Shown: piece after piece, positions 24,401 through 35,800 of the stretch
How the letters are laid out: every line of letters starts with the position of its first letter
Position numbering within the stretch: position 1 is the first letter of the stretch
Source: Pilasporangium apinafurcum
Lineage: Eukaryota > Oomycota > Peronosporomycetes > Pythiales > Pythiaceae
Reading direction: 5' to 3'
Length of the DNA: 64,000 bases
Assembly (NCBI GenBank): GCA_001600495.1
Contig: BCKE01000052.1
Location: forward strand, 211,755 to 275,754
The notes under the pieces: model-generated
What the model was told of the DNA's origin: nothing
Seen by the model: the letters and a program-made list of their open reading frames with translations, nothing else
The model's database searches: none
Made by a program: the position numbers and the translations under genes

Positions 24401-26597
24401 ACGCGGGGAGAAAAATGCAATTGATCTGCTTCAGGAAGAAATGGAAACCAACTTTGAGTTGTTAGGTGCGACAGCGATCGAAGATCGTCTGCAGGATGGA
24501 GTTCCTGAAACAATGGAACGCCTTGCCATGGCTGGAATCTGTATTTGGGTGCTGACAGGTGATATGGAGGAAACTGCGATCAATATTGGCTATGCATGTC
24601 GTTTGCTCAACAATGACATGCAACGTCATGTGATTAATGCCGCTACTTTTCGTACCAAGGGGTCTATCCTGCGCGAATTGGACAAAATTTTTCATTCGAT
24701 GTATATCTGTGGAGCTACTGATGGATATGAAGAACTTCACTCTCCAGCTGCGACCACGACTGGGACCTTGGAAACTACCGTACCATCTGTCACACCAATG
24801 AAAAATGCCATTGAACATGCGCTTGTGATTGATGGTGACAGTTTGAACTTGATTTTGGAAAATCCAATGTACAATCTCCATCTTCTTCGTGTGGCACTAC
24901 TGTGCAAGGTTGTGATTGCATGTCGTGTATCTCCGCAACAAAAAGCGCAATTGGTGGAACTTGTTAAGCTCAACGTCCCTACATCTCACACACTCTCAAT
25001 CGGTGATGGTGCAAACGATGTCCCTATGATTCAAAGTGCTCATATCGGTATTGGCATTAGCGGACAGGAAGGTATGCAAGCTGTCAATAGCTCCGATTAC
25101 GCGCTGGGTCAGTTCCGTTTCCTGAGTACTCTACTCTTGGTTCATGGTCGATGGAACTACGATCGCGTGGCTGCGTTGGTGGTATACACTTTTTATAAGA
25201 ATATTGTCTACTGCGTATCGATGTTTTGGTATGCCCTATCTCCGACTGCATTCTCCGGAACGATGATTTATTCAGCCTTCATTCAGCAAGGTTACAATCT
25301 CTTCTTCACAGCGCTCCCCATCATGGTGTACTCTGTTCTGGATCGAGATGTTCCGAAGAATGTGGTGCTCAAGTTCCCAGCGCTGTACCATTCAGAGACA
25401 AGAAAACACAGTTTCTTCACCTACCAAATGTTCTGGAAGTGGATTGCATTGGCCATTATCGACTCGCTTGGTGTCTATTTCGTGTCGCTTTTGACAAGTT
25501 ACGACATCATGCGTCGTGGCATCTCCATCGAATACACTGTGCTCGAAAGTGTGGCCTGGACGATTCTCTGTGTGGTCGTGAACGCCCGCTTCTGCTTAAT
25601 GGTGAACTCGTGGGATGTTGTTGAAGGCGTGAGTATGATCCTGACCATTCTTGTTCTCTACGCGTTCCAGTACGTTATCGATATGATCTCATGGAGCGAA
25701 CCAGATTACGATACGTACTCGTTCCCGTGGATCTTTGGACGCTCACAGTTCTGGCTTGGCCAAGTGTTTGCCGTAGTGGCGATTCTGATGAAAGATTTTC
25801 TATATGAGAGCTGCAGGCGCCGCTTTTTGCCAGCTTATCTGGATCTCGTCAGGGAAGCATATGCTGCAAAGCTGACAGTTGAAAGTGAAGAGCTGGCTCA
25901 GTACAAGCCGAAGGCGAGCAACTATCTCAACATTGAATTGGCGAATATGATTGATTACCACGACCGCCGCGCGCAAGAACGATTGCCAGTGCATTATACT
26001 GCACCTGGCCGCTCACAATTGTATCGTGGTTTTGCTTTCGACCAGCCAGCACACATTTTTGGATGGATATTGGCGGGGAACAACACTAATCGTAATGGTG
26101 GACTTTCCCGGCGCAGTAAGGCGATGAACGTGCAAGTTCGACAGTTAATTTTACATTCTGACGACCCTGTCATCTTCGAAAATGAACGATATCAACCATT
26201 CTGCGGCTTTGGAAGCTCCTATCCAGGCTATCTGTTACCCACGGATCGTAGTCGATGGAGTGATCGATCCGGAAAGATCAGTGCGATGGTGATCCCTTTG
26301 GCGGGACTGGAATTGGATTTGAATGTCCCAGGGTGTGACGCAGATGGGTGGGTGTATGAAAACGACTTTGCCTTCTTCCCTTCGACACCTCCAGAACCTG
26401 AGAGCAAGGATGACACCGCTGATGTAGATGAAGTTGTAGTATCCAGACGAAGCTCCAAGGCTTCCAAGCAAAAGATCCGTGGTCACCATGGGCTTGTGCG
26501 ACGCCGTCAGTGGAAACTCTCGGCCGAGTACAAACGCATGGCCGATGAGCGCCATCGCGATTCGACCTCGGACAGTCTCTTCGTTGTCGAAGATTAA
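21489..26597 (+). CDS. P4-type ATPase, phospholipid flippase
   Basis: Large P-type ATPase (1702 residues from the ATG at 21489; the upstream in-frame TTG is an unlikely start). P4-ATPases move aminophospholipids from the outer to the cytosolic leaflet, usually with a CDC50 partner. Motifs in order: a ~290-residue disordered N-terminus; the first membrane pair (FQKIANLYFLLIGIFQMIP); the actuator motif DGETNLKLREAP; PITLYVSITLVKALQ in M4; the phosphorylation motif SDKTGTLT with Asp at about residue 692; SSPDEQALV and LTKGADN in the nucleotide domain; VLTGDMEETAINIGYACRLL; IGDGANDVPMIQSAHIGIGI; then the C-terminal helices (FYKNIVYCVSMFWYAL, FSGTMIYSAFIQQGYNLFFT). A cytosolic tail of ~350 residues follows. 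No other P-type class fits. The gene is intronless as read. Both terminal extensions are longer than in yeast Drs2. Confidence 0.95.
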   Translation: MRKPTDDEETAAGATNADYNRMEEGSVTSSTRATASSVDGSNASTFVSTSGVSQPNSSRVARNFHRNQTVEVLPRNTTDHKPRPNSDLFRTFTESDLLSYRQRLLDDEAMEAAAKQQNDGTIPMPPGATNGGNNAANAPGRNSGGSVPYSHTWQLFYRNLPRTLRFRQHTRSTTRYIDPANAASLRSRLRAKAEEERKSFNDTILSPVPGAGNDRELTDFEQQMANLQDYSSGGDAKSLSSFHTTATPPTGHHTLTPKSSRRFVGRTESNFSVDSVAAGSDRKIYKIVKINGGGPPHRVLHPHVVGGSSDAPPAEEEEPYFASNEVITSQYSWWSFVPVFLYLTFQKIANLYFLLIGIFQMIPSISPTDGVPLQFVPLSIVIIIDAVFAGYEDYKRHVADDLANSAKILVFNRELREFEEVEWRDVKVSDFVKVKNHEMLPADVLILSVIPAEGSRSGGNTGVCYVETKNLDGETNLKLREAPQVTRNMFANEEDAGDVVQGYVESELPNGNINNYSGTLHLDGHMDAVPLGLKNMLLRGSKLRNTSYVYGLVVNTGVDSKIMMSSGDEFPVKVSSIDEMTNKQVGIVVVLLCIMSAIGAIGDHIWMKNQTFPSYYNISVKSIFGTFVYFFTTLASMVPITLYVSITLVKALQAYFMEHDLDMYDEESDSRMIARNMQLNEQLGQISHIFSDKTGTLTCNKMEFRKCSINGISYGKGTTAIGLAARMRSDYKGERIIHDESDEEDENDEYMKTPAPNVNFKDRKLWQDMKNTDSQQSAKIQEFFTHLALCHGVLIERMDSTLEGMEMPPIQYSASSPDEQALVCGAKYFGYEFVAREPGSVSIKNPDGDIIQYDILEVFEFDSTRKRMSVIVQRRKSDEELMQMTENDEDEVLVLTKGADNVLFPRLASNSSCPTNDKIRSDTLEHLESFARDGLRTLVICSKKLSITQWEAFQARYRLACTDLHQVEAKARGEKNAIDLLQEEMETNFELLGATAIEDRLQDGVPETMERLAMAGICIWVLTGDMEETAINIGYACRLLNNDMQRHVINAATFRTKGSILRELDKIFHSMYICGATDGYEELHSPAATTTGTLETTVPSVTPMKNAIEHALVIDGDSLNLILENPMYNLHLLRVALLCKVVIACRVSPQQKAQLVELVKLNVPTSHTLSIGDGANDVPMIQSAHIGIGISGQEGMQAVNSSDYALGQFRFLSTLLLVHGRWNYDRVAALVVYTFYKNIVYCVSMFWYALSPTAFSGTMIYSAFIQQGYNLFFTALPIMVYSVLDRDVPKNVVLKFPALYHSETRKHSFFTYQMFWKWIALAIIDSLGVYFVSLLTSYDIMRRGISIEYTVLESVAWTILCVVVNARFCLMVNSWDVVEGVSMILTILVLYAFQYVIDMISWSEPDYDTYSFPWIFGRSQFWLGQVFAVVAILMKDFLYESCRRRFLPAYLDLVREAYAAKLTVESEELAQYKPKASNYLNIELANMIDYHDRRAQERLPVHYTAPGRSQLYRGFAFDQPAHIFGWILAGNNTNRNGGLSRRSKAMNVQVRQLILHSDDPVIFENERYQPFCGFGSSYPGYLLPTDRSRWSDRSGKISAMVIPLAGLELDLNVPGCDADGWVYENDFAFFPSTPPEPESKDDTADVDEVVVSRRSSKASKQKIRGHHGLVRRRQWKLSAEYKRMADERHRDSTSDSLFVVED

Positions 26598-26911
26598 GAT
26601 GGATAGATAGATGGTTTTATTCAGGCTGATATAAATGTATACAATTGAAAGCTTATTGGACGATAACTCCAATTTGTGATACTGCTTGCATAGCAAATTC
26701 TTTTTTCTCCAAATGTACTACCGGAAGTACAGCTGTACTATATGAAGTACATCCTCTTTTACAGTGTAAGTTAGTTTCTACTGGATTTAGCAACGAGCAC
26801 TCCACTCGGCATAAAGGAGTAGATTCTGAGGATTCTTCTACTATTTCATTTTCTGCAGGGCGACAAATAGTTCTGACGATATTGACGTGTGGGGATTGTA
26901 AGGTAGGTGGG
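26598..26911. other. 3' region of the flippase gene, up to the assembly gap
   Basis: Short non-coding stretch with a palindromic-looking GTAC cluster at about 26715-26752. It may include the left end of the Fanzor element that continues beyond the gap, but nothing decides this. Confidence 0.35.
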
Positions 26912-27376
26912 NNNNNNNNNNNNNNNNNNNNNNNNNNNNNNNNNNNNNNNNNNNNNNNNNNNNNNNNNNNNNNNNNNNNNNNNNNNNNNNNNNNNNNNNN
27001 NNNNNNNNNNNNNNNNNNNNNNNNNNNNNNNNNNNNNNNNNNNNNNNNNNNNNNNNNNNNNNNNNNNNNNNNNNNNNNNNNNNNNNNNNNNNNNNNNNNN
27101 NNNNNNNNNNNNNNNNNNNNNNNNNNNNNNNNNNNNNNNNNNNNNNNNNNNNNNNNNNNNNNNNNNNNNNNNNNNNNNNNNNNNNNNNNNNNNNNNNNNN
27201 NNNNNNNNNNNNNNNNNNNNNNNNNNNNNNNNNNNNNNNNNNNNNNNNNNNNNNNNNNNNNNNNNNNNNNNNNNNNNNNNNNNNNNNNNNNNNNNNNNNN
27301 NNNNNNNNNNNNNNNNNNNNNNNNNNNNNNNNNNNNNNNNNNNNNNNNNNNNNNNNNNNNNNNNNNNNNNNNNNNN
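26912..27376. other. Assembly gap (465 N)
   Basis: An unbroken run of N. Open frames called across it are artefacts. It removes the 5' half of the Fanzor-like gene. Confidence 1.
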
Positions 27377-28642
27377 GTGCAAGCACTCAAACTCAGCATA
27401 GCTTATCCAACCTGATCCCCGCGTACTCCAGGTTCAAGAAGTATCCCATCCCTACTGATGAAGTTGTTTGGATGCAAGAATTATCGGATAGAGTGAGAAA
27501 CGAGATCGAACCGCTGCGACTCAAGTTAAACAAATCACCGGAACGTCACATGCCCTTTCTCCGCACAATACTGATAGACATACAAGCTCACGTGGATGAT
27601 GGAATGAAGGGTTGCCGAGTCTGGTCTCTGCTTCCATAGAGACACTTCAAACCCATTTTCATCAAGATCAACACCACCGTCCTGAAGGAACTTGCTAAGG
27701 CTTTGAGTGACCCTGTTGAGCTTTATGCCGACGAAGCTGAGTTATGGCGCATGTACTTCAATATAAGTCTTGTGACCAAAGTCCAGCGAAAGGAGTTTGA
27801 GTACTTCATCTTGACTGATGGTATGTCAGTTGGTGTGACAATTTCCCGTCCAAAGCTTCCCACAAGAGAGCAAAAAAAGAGAGATTTTCTCTTGAAGACC
27901 GGATCATCGGTTTAGATCCAGGAAGAAAGAAGATATTCACTGCTGTTGTCTACAAAGAGGAAAGCATGGCTACGCTGCAAAAACCGAAAGGAGAGAACGT
28001 GAAACATGAAGTCATCCACTGATCGAAGGATCGTTTCTACAGAGAGTGGGGCTACCATAGACGAACAAAGTTGACCAAAGAGTGAATTGATGCTGAGCCT
28101 GACATCAAAACCTTCAATGAAAACGTTCTTTCGGCAAAAGTTGCGAACCTTGTCTCCTATTTGGAACGGGTGAGATTTTGTCTCATGTATTTGGATTGTC
28201 TTCTTGACGTGTATTCATCAAAGAAGATGAAGAGGCTACGATGGTCGACCTACATCCGTCGACAACAGACGTACGAAAAGGTAGTCAAGAACCTTACAGA
28301 TGGTAATAAACGAACCGTTATCGCGTATGGAGACGCAAGCTCAGCTAAAGGCAACATTGCTGTTCCTACAACGACCCTATGGAAGAAAATTGGTTCCAGG
28401 TGTCGTGTTGTGCTTGCCACAAGAAGATGAAGGGGTTCGTCCTTGACGGAAAAGTTGTCAGTGACGGTATTTATGGTGTGCGACACTGCAAAAATAATGA
28501 ATGTCATCGCACATTGTGGGACCGTGACATCAACGCNGCAATAAACATTTTGAGACTATTCATCGACCAAGTGAAGGAAAAGAGGAGACTCGAGGCGTTC
28601 ACGAGGAAAAAGAATGAATTGGTACTCGAAATCAAAAACTGA
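27377..28642 (+). pseudogene. Fanzor (eukaryotic TnpB-like RNA-guided nuclease) pseudogene
   Basis: Remnant of a Fanzor protein, the eukaryotic relative of the IS605-family TnpB nuclease carried by mobile elements. The frame is open from the gap edge (LSNLIPAYSRFKKYPIP) to CRVWSLLP, where TAG at 27637-27639 interrupts it. It resumes (FKPIFIKINTTVLKEL) and shifts at an A7 run (27872-27878) into the frame with the RuvC-I motif IIGLDPGRKK. TGA stops follow at 28020-28022 and 28083-28085, then VIAYGDASSAKGN, a second frame change near 28405-28430, a zinc-ribbon pair (CCAC, then HCKNNEC) and the RuvC-III-like WDRDIN.AINI; an N at 28537 falls in this motif. Motif order and the C-terminal zinc ribbon before RDIN fit Fanzor/TnpB. 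With three stops and two frameshifts it should be inactive, though some breaks may be sequencing errors. Confidence 0.82.
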
Positions 28643-28679
28643 GGTGATAAACGACCTCATTGCTATGATTCCAGAAACA
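28622..28679 (+). repeat. 58-bp dispersed repeat, copy 1 (3' end of the Fanzor element)
   Basis: Spans the terminal codons and stop of the Fanzor remnant. It matches 53958-54015 with 52 of 58 identical bases and no gaps by direct alignment. The rest of 28680-28870 holds no recognisable gene. Confidence 0.85.
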
Positions 28680-28870
28680 GATGAGTGGAGAATAGAAGCT
28701 AAGGATAACGATGCATACAAGACTATATGGAGACAAGCGATGGTGATACATAACAAAAACCAGCAAAATTCCACCATCATTGTCCAAGTTCGTGAACGTA
28801 CAATAGCGGATATATTGAAGCTAAGTTAGGCACTAAATATGCAATATGAAAAGCACGTGGTCATGACTAT

Positions 28871-29296
28871 CTATGCTTGCTGATCGAGGAACTGGCGAAA
28901 GGCATCGCTCTGGACCAATGCAGGGTTGCTGGCGATCGCATTGAGAATGACTTCGAATTGGTCCTCGCGCTCCTTCATGAGATCGTGATTGTGTTTACCG
29001 CGGAAGTAGGCACGCATACCTGCCTCTGGAAGTGGAGGCAAATCCGCAGGGTTGCTAAGGTTCGCGTAGAGGTTTTTAAAGTCAGTAAAGCGCTTCTTTA
29101 GGGAGACATTGCCATCAGTGGAGTCAATGTAGTAATAGACGACGCCTTGCTCTGTGATGGACACGCCGTTAGTCTTGAAGAACTTCTTGTTGGAGCTGAC
29201 AGGAGCTTGCTCAACTTCAGCTTGAGCGGTTGAGTGGGTAGATGCTGGTGTGGACGAAGTCGGTTCTTTGACTGGTGTGGATTGATTGCAGCCCAT
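28871..29296 (-). CDS. Small PX-domain protein with N-myristoylation signal
   Basis: 141-residue protein that probably binds phosphoinositides on membranes. I start it at the ATG at 29296 (MGCNQSTP), which gives Gly2-Cys3 typical of N-myristoylation plus palmitoylation; the longer open frame upstream has no other sense. After a Ser/Thr/Pro-rich linker (residues ~5-35) the PX domain covers about 40-141: FKTNGVSITEQGVVYYYIDS, then the conserved KKRFTDFKNLYANL (basic and RF/Y motif), DLPPLPEAG, and the terminal helix DAFRQFLDQQ. An initiator-like element lies 74 bases upstream. PX proteins in oomycetes act in endosomal trafficking; the specific role is unknown. Confidence 0.85.
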   Translation of the reverse strand: MGCNQSTPVKEPTSSTPASTHSTAQAEVEQAPVSSNKKFFKTNGVSITEQGVVYYYIDSTDGNVSLKKRFTDFKNLYANLSNPADLPPLPEAGMRAYFRGKHNHDLMKEREDQFEVILNAIASNPALVQSDAFRQFLDQQA

Positions 29297-29369
29297 TGTG
29301 GTAATGCTTCGATGGTGGTGGTGATACGAAGACTTGTTCGTAAAGATTTGGTCTTGATAGAGAAAATAT

Positions 29370-29376
29370 TGGAATG
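29370..29376 (-). promoter_or_regulatory. Oomycete initiator plus flanking promoter-like element of the PX gene
   Basis: Read on the - strand, TCATTCC is followed at once by AATATTTTC. This resembles the oomycete Inr (TCAYTYY) plus FPR (CAWTTTNYY) core promoter, 74 bases before the ATG at 29296. Confidence 0.45.
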
Positions 29377-29813
29377 AACAGGTGTGGTAGATCACTACCA
29401 CGATTTACATTGTTCATCTCGCCACCTCGTTTTCCATTCCGAACTACAGAAAAACAGATGCGATCAGTAACTTGGCATCATTCTCATAGACATCGCCAAT
29501 CCTAATTCTGGAGCATTTTTTTCAGCACTATTTACTATCCAGCTGGCGCTACACACTCTATAGGGTTTGCGCGAGCATATATCGCAGACATAGCGCAGCA
29601 TATGGAGCCCAATATTTTAGTTGGTGTGGGTGGTTCTCCACCTGTACAGACCAGCGGGAGAGAGGATGTCATGTCGCGCATATTGTTTTCTTCTCTGCCA
29701 CCTGTTCGAAAAGACGCGTCTTTTCCTATGCCCCAATAGCAACTAATGGCACGATGGGGCAGATGGCTTCATATCCCAAGTGATACTTTCGATATTGATT
29801 TCCTTGCTTAATA
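29377..29813. other. Intergenic region, no gene seen
   Basis: Upstream of the PX gene and downstream of the EML-like gene, both on the - strand. No motif beyond the initiator element is apparent. Confidence 0.5.
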
Positions 29814-32800
29814 TCAGCAAACTTTCCATACAAAGAGGCTTTTATCGTTGGCACCGATCGTGACCAACCGTGAATCGTCACATGTAAAGACAACGTTGCT
29901 CACGTTCATACTATGGCCACACACCACATGCTGCTCTGTGTGTTTCGATAGACACGGTGCATTGTAAACACGGATCTCACCTTTGTTGTTGCCTGCGACC
30001 AGCATCTCCTCGCTATTGGCTTTGGTGATTGTATGGAAATACTCGTCCTGCTGCGAGAAATCCCAAATGCCCTGGGAAGCCCAGGAAAACACGCACGAAT
30101 GTGTGGCCCACTTGACATCCTTGACACTTGATGGCGTGGTGATTGCACTGCCGTCTAATGTGCTGATGAACAAGAGTTCAAACGCGTCACTATTCACGCG
30201 AACTGCACTACTGTCAGCTGCGAAGTCTAAATGTATCACACGGCCGTTAGGCTTTGTGAATTTGAATCGCAACGAAAAGTTGTCGAGTGTGGAATAGAAA
30301 TAGACGCAATGATCCATCGACCCAAGTGCAAGCAGTGTTAGATCTGGAGAGAATTTGAGATCGAGGATGCTCTGCTTACTATCACGTCCTTCGTAGAGAA
30401 TCTCGAGCGTCGAGGCGTCCAAAATCACAAACGCACCGCTCTTGCTGGTGTTGCTACTGCTAGTGGCAATTGCATTGTCGCCACTACCATAGCCCACAGC
30501 AATCCATTTCCCATCGGGGGAATACGCCACACAGCGTAGTGCTCCATCCAGTGAAACTTTTGTGACCAACTCTCGCTTGTTGAGGTCCCACACGCGCACT
30601 GTATGGTCTTCGCCGGCTGTCACTACTAACTCTGGTTTCTGCGGGTGTGTGCTCAGCGCATGAAGGCCGGTGTAATCAAAATGGCTCTCGATCACGATGC
30701 TGGTCGACCCAGTCAGTCGCGACAATTCGAGGATCTCGCCGCCTTTCGTACCAATGAGTACGCGATCTTCTGCGGTGTCCCAGCACAGTGACCGTACAAT
30801 CGCATTTTCACAGGCAGGCTTCACTTCGTTCATATCGAAATCCGCCACGAAAGCGAGCGTTTTGGACCAAACTTTGACATGTGCGTCTCTCCCGCCACTC
30901 ACACACCCTTGAGTCGTCGCATGCAGTGCATACACGGCACCTGTGTGTGCAGGAATGGCTTTCGACACTACACACGACTCCCAAACATACAAGTGACCCG
31001 TAGAACAGCCAGTGATTACCAGATTCTCTATCGATGCTCCACAGAGCACCGGTTGACAATACGCTTTGGCTCCAAACACTCCACATGTTCCAACGAGCGA
31101 TGGTGCATCGATTTTCCAGAACGTTACATGGTTTTCTCCCCCTGAGACGAGCTGGTAAGTGGCAGTAGGATCGTCCACAAACGTTACAAACAACACTGCA
31201 TTTCGCGTGGTCTTAGTACTGGCGAACAGCCCGCTGTCAAACCATAGTCCACTCGACGAACGGTACACAGCAAGCGAATGGTATTCATCTTGGCCAATAG
31301 ACGCTAAGAGTTTCCCCTGTGAATCGAACGCGACATAGCTTACCGCTTTTGTATGAAATTCACTCAAGATCGTCACATTTGTGCATGAGGTAGGTTCCCA
31401 AATATGAATCCGTGGTCGCTCCAATTGCGTGTTTACACTGCAGATTTCACCCGTTGCGATGAAACCACCGTCTCTTGATGCTGCGAGACTCACGATCGGA
31501 CGAACATGGCCACGATAAAACTGCTGTGTGTGCGTGCGTCGATCGTAGTGAATTCCGACACACGCCGTGTTGTAAATAATGTGCTTCGTTCTGGAATAGA
31601 CTGCGTTGTTGCGTACATCGTACATCCGATAGCCAAACACATACTCCAGCTCAAATGCGTGCTTTTCGGCTGCGCCTTCGCCCTCGTTCGGCTCCTTGAC
31701 ATCAGTAGAGGGAGGAATGATGGAGCTCAAGAACGGTTTGATCTCCTCTGGAGCAAAATTCACAAACGATTCCGGTAGAAACAGTCCTTCAGTAACAATA
31801 TCTGTATCTTCTTCAGGGTCTTTCAATAGTGTGGCGTTGCCCACGTCACTCCCAAGTATATCTTCGCTTGCTTTGGCACGTGTCTTTCGCCACTGAAAAA
31901 TACATCGATCGGTTTTGCCGATACTCACACATTGGGCTCCGCCACCCTGCCCCGAAAACATCACCTCGGCGATCTCACCACTGTGTCCATTGTATGATTT
32001 GAAACCTGAGCCTTTGACAAAACACGGGTATTGATGTAGATTCAGTGCACCATGTGAAGTTCCAGCGATCAAAACTGCTTCCGTAATGTCTTTGGATGCG
32101 CCAGGAAGTGAACAGGCAGAACAAGTGATCTGAATCCCAGCTGCAGAAGCAGTTATGGGCCACACGCCTTGGTTGAACCAATTGTAGATGGTACTGCATG
32201 TCTCCCATTTCTGGTTGCGCAGCGCCGTTGCACTCGCTACATGAGACCCCGTAGTGATATCAGCAAACAAGAGCTCGAAGCCGCCGCAATTGCTACGAAT
32301 ATATTGTGAGTCACTGGAAATGTCGATGTGTGTGATAAAACTCTTGTGTTTATTAAACACAGCGCGTTTAGAGTAGTTGCTGGGTACATCATAAATGTAA
32401 ATGGAGTTATCCATCGATCCGACCACAAGTGATTGACCGTCGGGAGAGAATTTGATGACAGAGATGGGCTGCTTCGTGTCGCGTGTCTCGTAAACAAGTT
32501 CGACGCTCAGCGAACGGTCCTCAAACACTAAAAGACTGCCATCCTTTTTATGCCGTTTTCCAGTCGTACCACCTCCTAGTCCAACAGCGATAAAGTCACC
32601 GTCGTAGGAATACGCACACGCGCGACTGGATGTTTCTAGTTCTTTCACAAGAATCTGCACGTGACGCGCTAAATCCCAAACACGAAGCATGGCGTCATCA
32701 CCCGTTGTACAAAACCGTTCTTTTGAGAAACAGACACTGAGTCCATGCAACTCTTTGCGGAAATGGCATTCGATACTCGATACATCCGTACCATCTGGAG

Positions 32801-35800
32801 TACGAGGCATCACTACGGACCCATCAAGTGACGAAATTTGATGAATACCACTACCGCGTGTTCCGATAACCAACAAATTTCGCTCAAAATCCCAGAAAAC
32901 GCTCCGAATAGGGTGTCTGATAGTGTTAAACTCACCAAATTCACCTAAGCATTCCAAATCAGAGCTCCAGAGCTTTACTAGTCCATCTTTGCCGCCACTA
33001 ACCACGTGGTGAGGAGTACTTGGCACACAGTATAGCGCTGCGACGGAGCGTGTATGGGCTGGAACGATACTCGCGAGCTCTATGCCCTTGAAACGATATA
33101 AATCACCACTGGTGGTGCCCACAATTGCATCTTTTCCGCAGAAAACCACACTTAGAAACGTTTGCACAAGTCCTTTTTTGCCCAGAATTGCGTTTTTCTT
33201 GATCAAGCTCTGGCCAGAGAGTCGCCAAAACGTCAGTGTTTTCGTGCCAACTGTTACCAACACCGTATCGTTGCTAACTGTGACGTTCTTCATATTCGCG
33301 TTGCTTGAAGGCTCGGTATTCGTATTAGCCGCTGAAACGATCTCTTGTTGGAAGCAAAGTCCGAGGATTCGCCCGATATAGTTAGTGCTTGCATGCGCAA
33401 GTAAAACACCACTCTGCCAGTCGTAGACGGCCAATCGGTTTTGATCGTCCAGCCCCACACTTGCGAGTAGATTGCCCGCAGAATTGAACCGCAGCTCCGC
33501 GATTCCATGGCGGTGGAATCCTCTCAACGACATCAGCACTTCTAATGTATCAATGCGCCAGATATGAATTACTGGATATCTACCCATTTGGCCAGATGCC
33601 ACTACCTCTGTCGTATTGAAGATGCTGGCTATATTGCTGGTGTTGACGTTCACTTCTTGATTTCCAGCGGAAAGTTGTTCTTGACCAACCTTTTCATTGG
33701 CTGTCGCTGGTCGCTTTTTCGTTTTAATTCCAAAATGCGTTGCGAGCGCTGTCACCTCATCTGTGTGGTCCTTAAAATGTCGCTGCAACCATAACTTGCT
33801 GTCCAACACCACGACAACATTCGCTGCAGGGTAAATCAGTAGTCCTTTTGCTTTCGTTATAAAGAGGTTATTACGAGCATTGTGGCAGCGATATCCATAT
33901 ACCCATTCGAGCTCCAGATTTTCGTTTGGTACAGCAGACAACCCTAGATCTTTCTCGTCCGGAGCATCTGTGGGAGCAACACTGCTGGCTACCCATGGCT
34001 TCAATGGAAGGGTATTTTGCACGGTTGGTGCCGTTGAAGTAGTTTGTTCGTCGTCACGAGAATATTCAAAGTGCCGTTGATGCAGCAGATCAAGCGCAAA
34101 ATCTCCAGCCATCACGGCTTCGTCGAATGCAGATCGGTAGCTTCCTTTGTCCATCTCAGCCTCGTCATCAGAAGTAGCATGATACTCGTACTCATTTGCT
34201 GCTGTAGTGTCTTCTTCCTCGTATTCTATCCGCCACTGGTAAATGCATCGTTCTTCTTGTCCGCAAGCGATAATGTGGCTGTTGTCAGAGGTAAATCGAA
34301 CCGCAGATATGACACTACTGGCACCTTGAACGGTTTGGCATAAAGAATTGGGATCGATGCATGGAAAACGAAAGAGCCGCAATGTACCAAATGTATCACC
34401 AGCGACCAACAGCGGCGAAGATGCTTGACTGCCTTGGATACTGGATCGGTCGATAGCTGATACTTCGTAATATTGCATCTGGTCGTTTGGCCACACACCT
34501 TGAACCGACCATCCGTACGGACAGGAATACGATAACCATTCTACATCCTTCAGTGTAGCTATTCGTGTGATTTCTATACCGGACGCAGCCTCAAAGAACA
34601 CCATTTCACCTTTGTTGGCTGCGTTTGCCATGATGTATTCACCGGTGGATGAGAAGTCAAAGTGACTCAGGACCATTGCCGTGTCACGTGCTTTACACTT
34701 TCCTTTGGACGCCCAATCTTCTGTGTTGTAGGCATAAATAAAGCTATCATTGGATCCAACAGCAAGCGTCAGCCCATCTCCAGAGAATCGGACGTTACGA
34801 ATATATTTTTTGGAATCTTTTGCTTCGTATTTCATGGTGAGACTCGCTTCCCCCAGTACAGCGAATGCACCTTGCTTGTTGGGATTAATGAGTTTTTGTT
34901 GTTTTGCGGCGAGTTGAGACTCATCGGCTCCTTGTCCAACAGCAATGAGTGACCCATCTGGCGAGTACGCGCAAGTTCTCGCTGGGGCATCGAGCATCGC
35001 CATTCTGATCTGTCGATGGGAGTTCAAGTCCCAGATTCGGACAGCCCGATCATCGCCGACTGTGCAAATCTCCTTTTTGAGTGGATGTATTGACAGTCCA
35101 TGCAGTTCATAAGCAAAGTGGCCGCATAGCATCGCCCCAAAATGTAAGTTCGATCCATCACTTGTTGCAATTTCATAAATTTCAGCGCCAGACGTTGCTA
35201 TCAACAACTTTGCGCCCCCATCTGGTGACGCAACCAAGCTGCGCAAGCGAGAAGAAACACTGCCTAGCGCTTCAACATCAAACTGAGCACCAGGTTCCAT
35301 CCGATTGCTCCACAATCGGATTTTACCATCTTTGCCTGCGCTGAGCACTCCTCCTGCGAAAGTTTGTAGCACGTTGACTGAACTTGAATGGGCGTGGAGA
35401 ACTTTGATGCAATTTCTTCCTTCAAACATTAGGATTTGACCGCGCGCAGAGCCAGCCAGCACCACATTTGGATCATTCGGCAGAGTCGTTAGACAGAGTA
35501 GCGTCTGCACCTTAGCTTTGCGGCCGAGTACGCCTCGTCGCTTGTAAAATACTGCATGCTCACTGGTATATCGTTCATCACTCTCACGGCCCCAAAAAAA
35601 GATATGGCGCGGACCGCAGGTGACGAATTGATTGTTGTTTAACACCAGACACGCATGGACGAGCTCGCGACTACAACGATCAGCAAAGGTAAGAACAACA
35701 GGTTTTGTCCATTCAATCGAGGTTGAGGTTTTCTCCCATTGGTAGACCGCTACGCAATGAAACTCGTCGTTCCCAATGGTGACTAAACTTCTTCCGTTTG

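Noticed and set aside
26645-27415. Open frames of 160-256 codons on both strands across 26645-27415
   Set aside because: They are produced by the run of N, which contains no stops; no real coding evidence.
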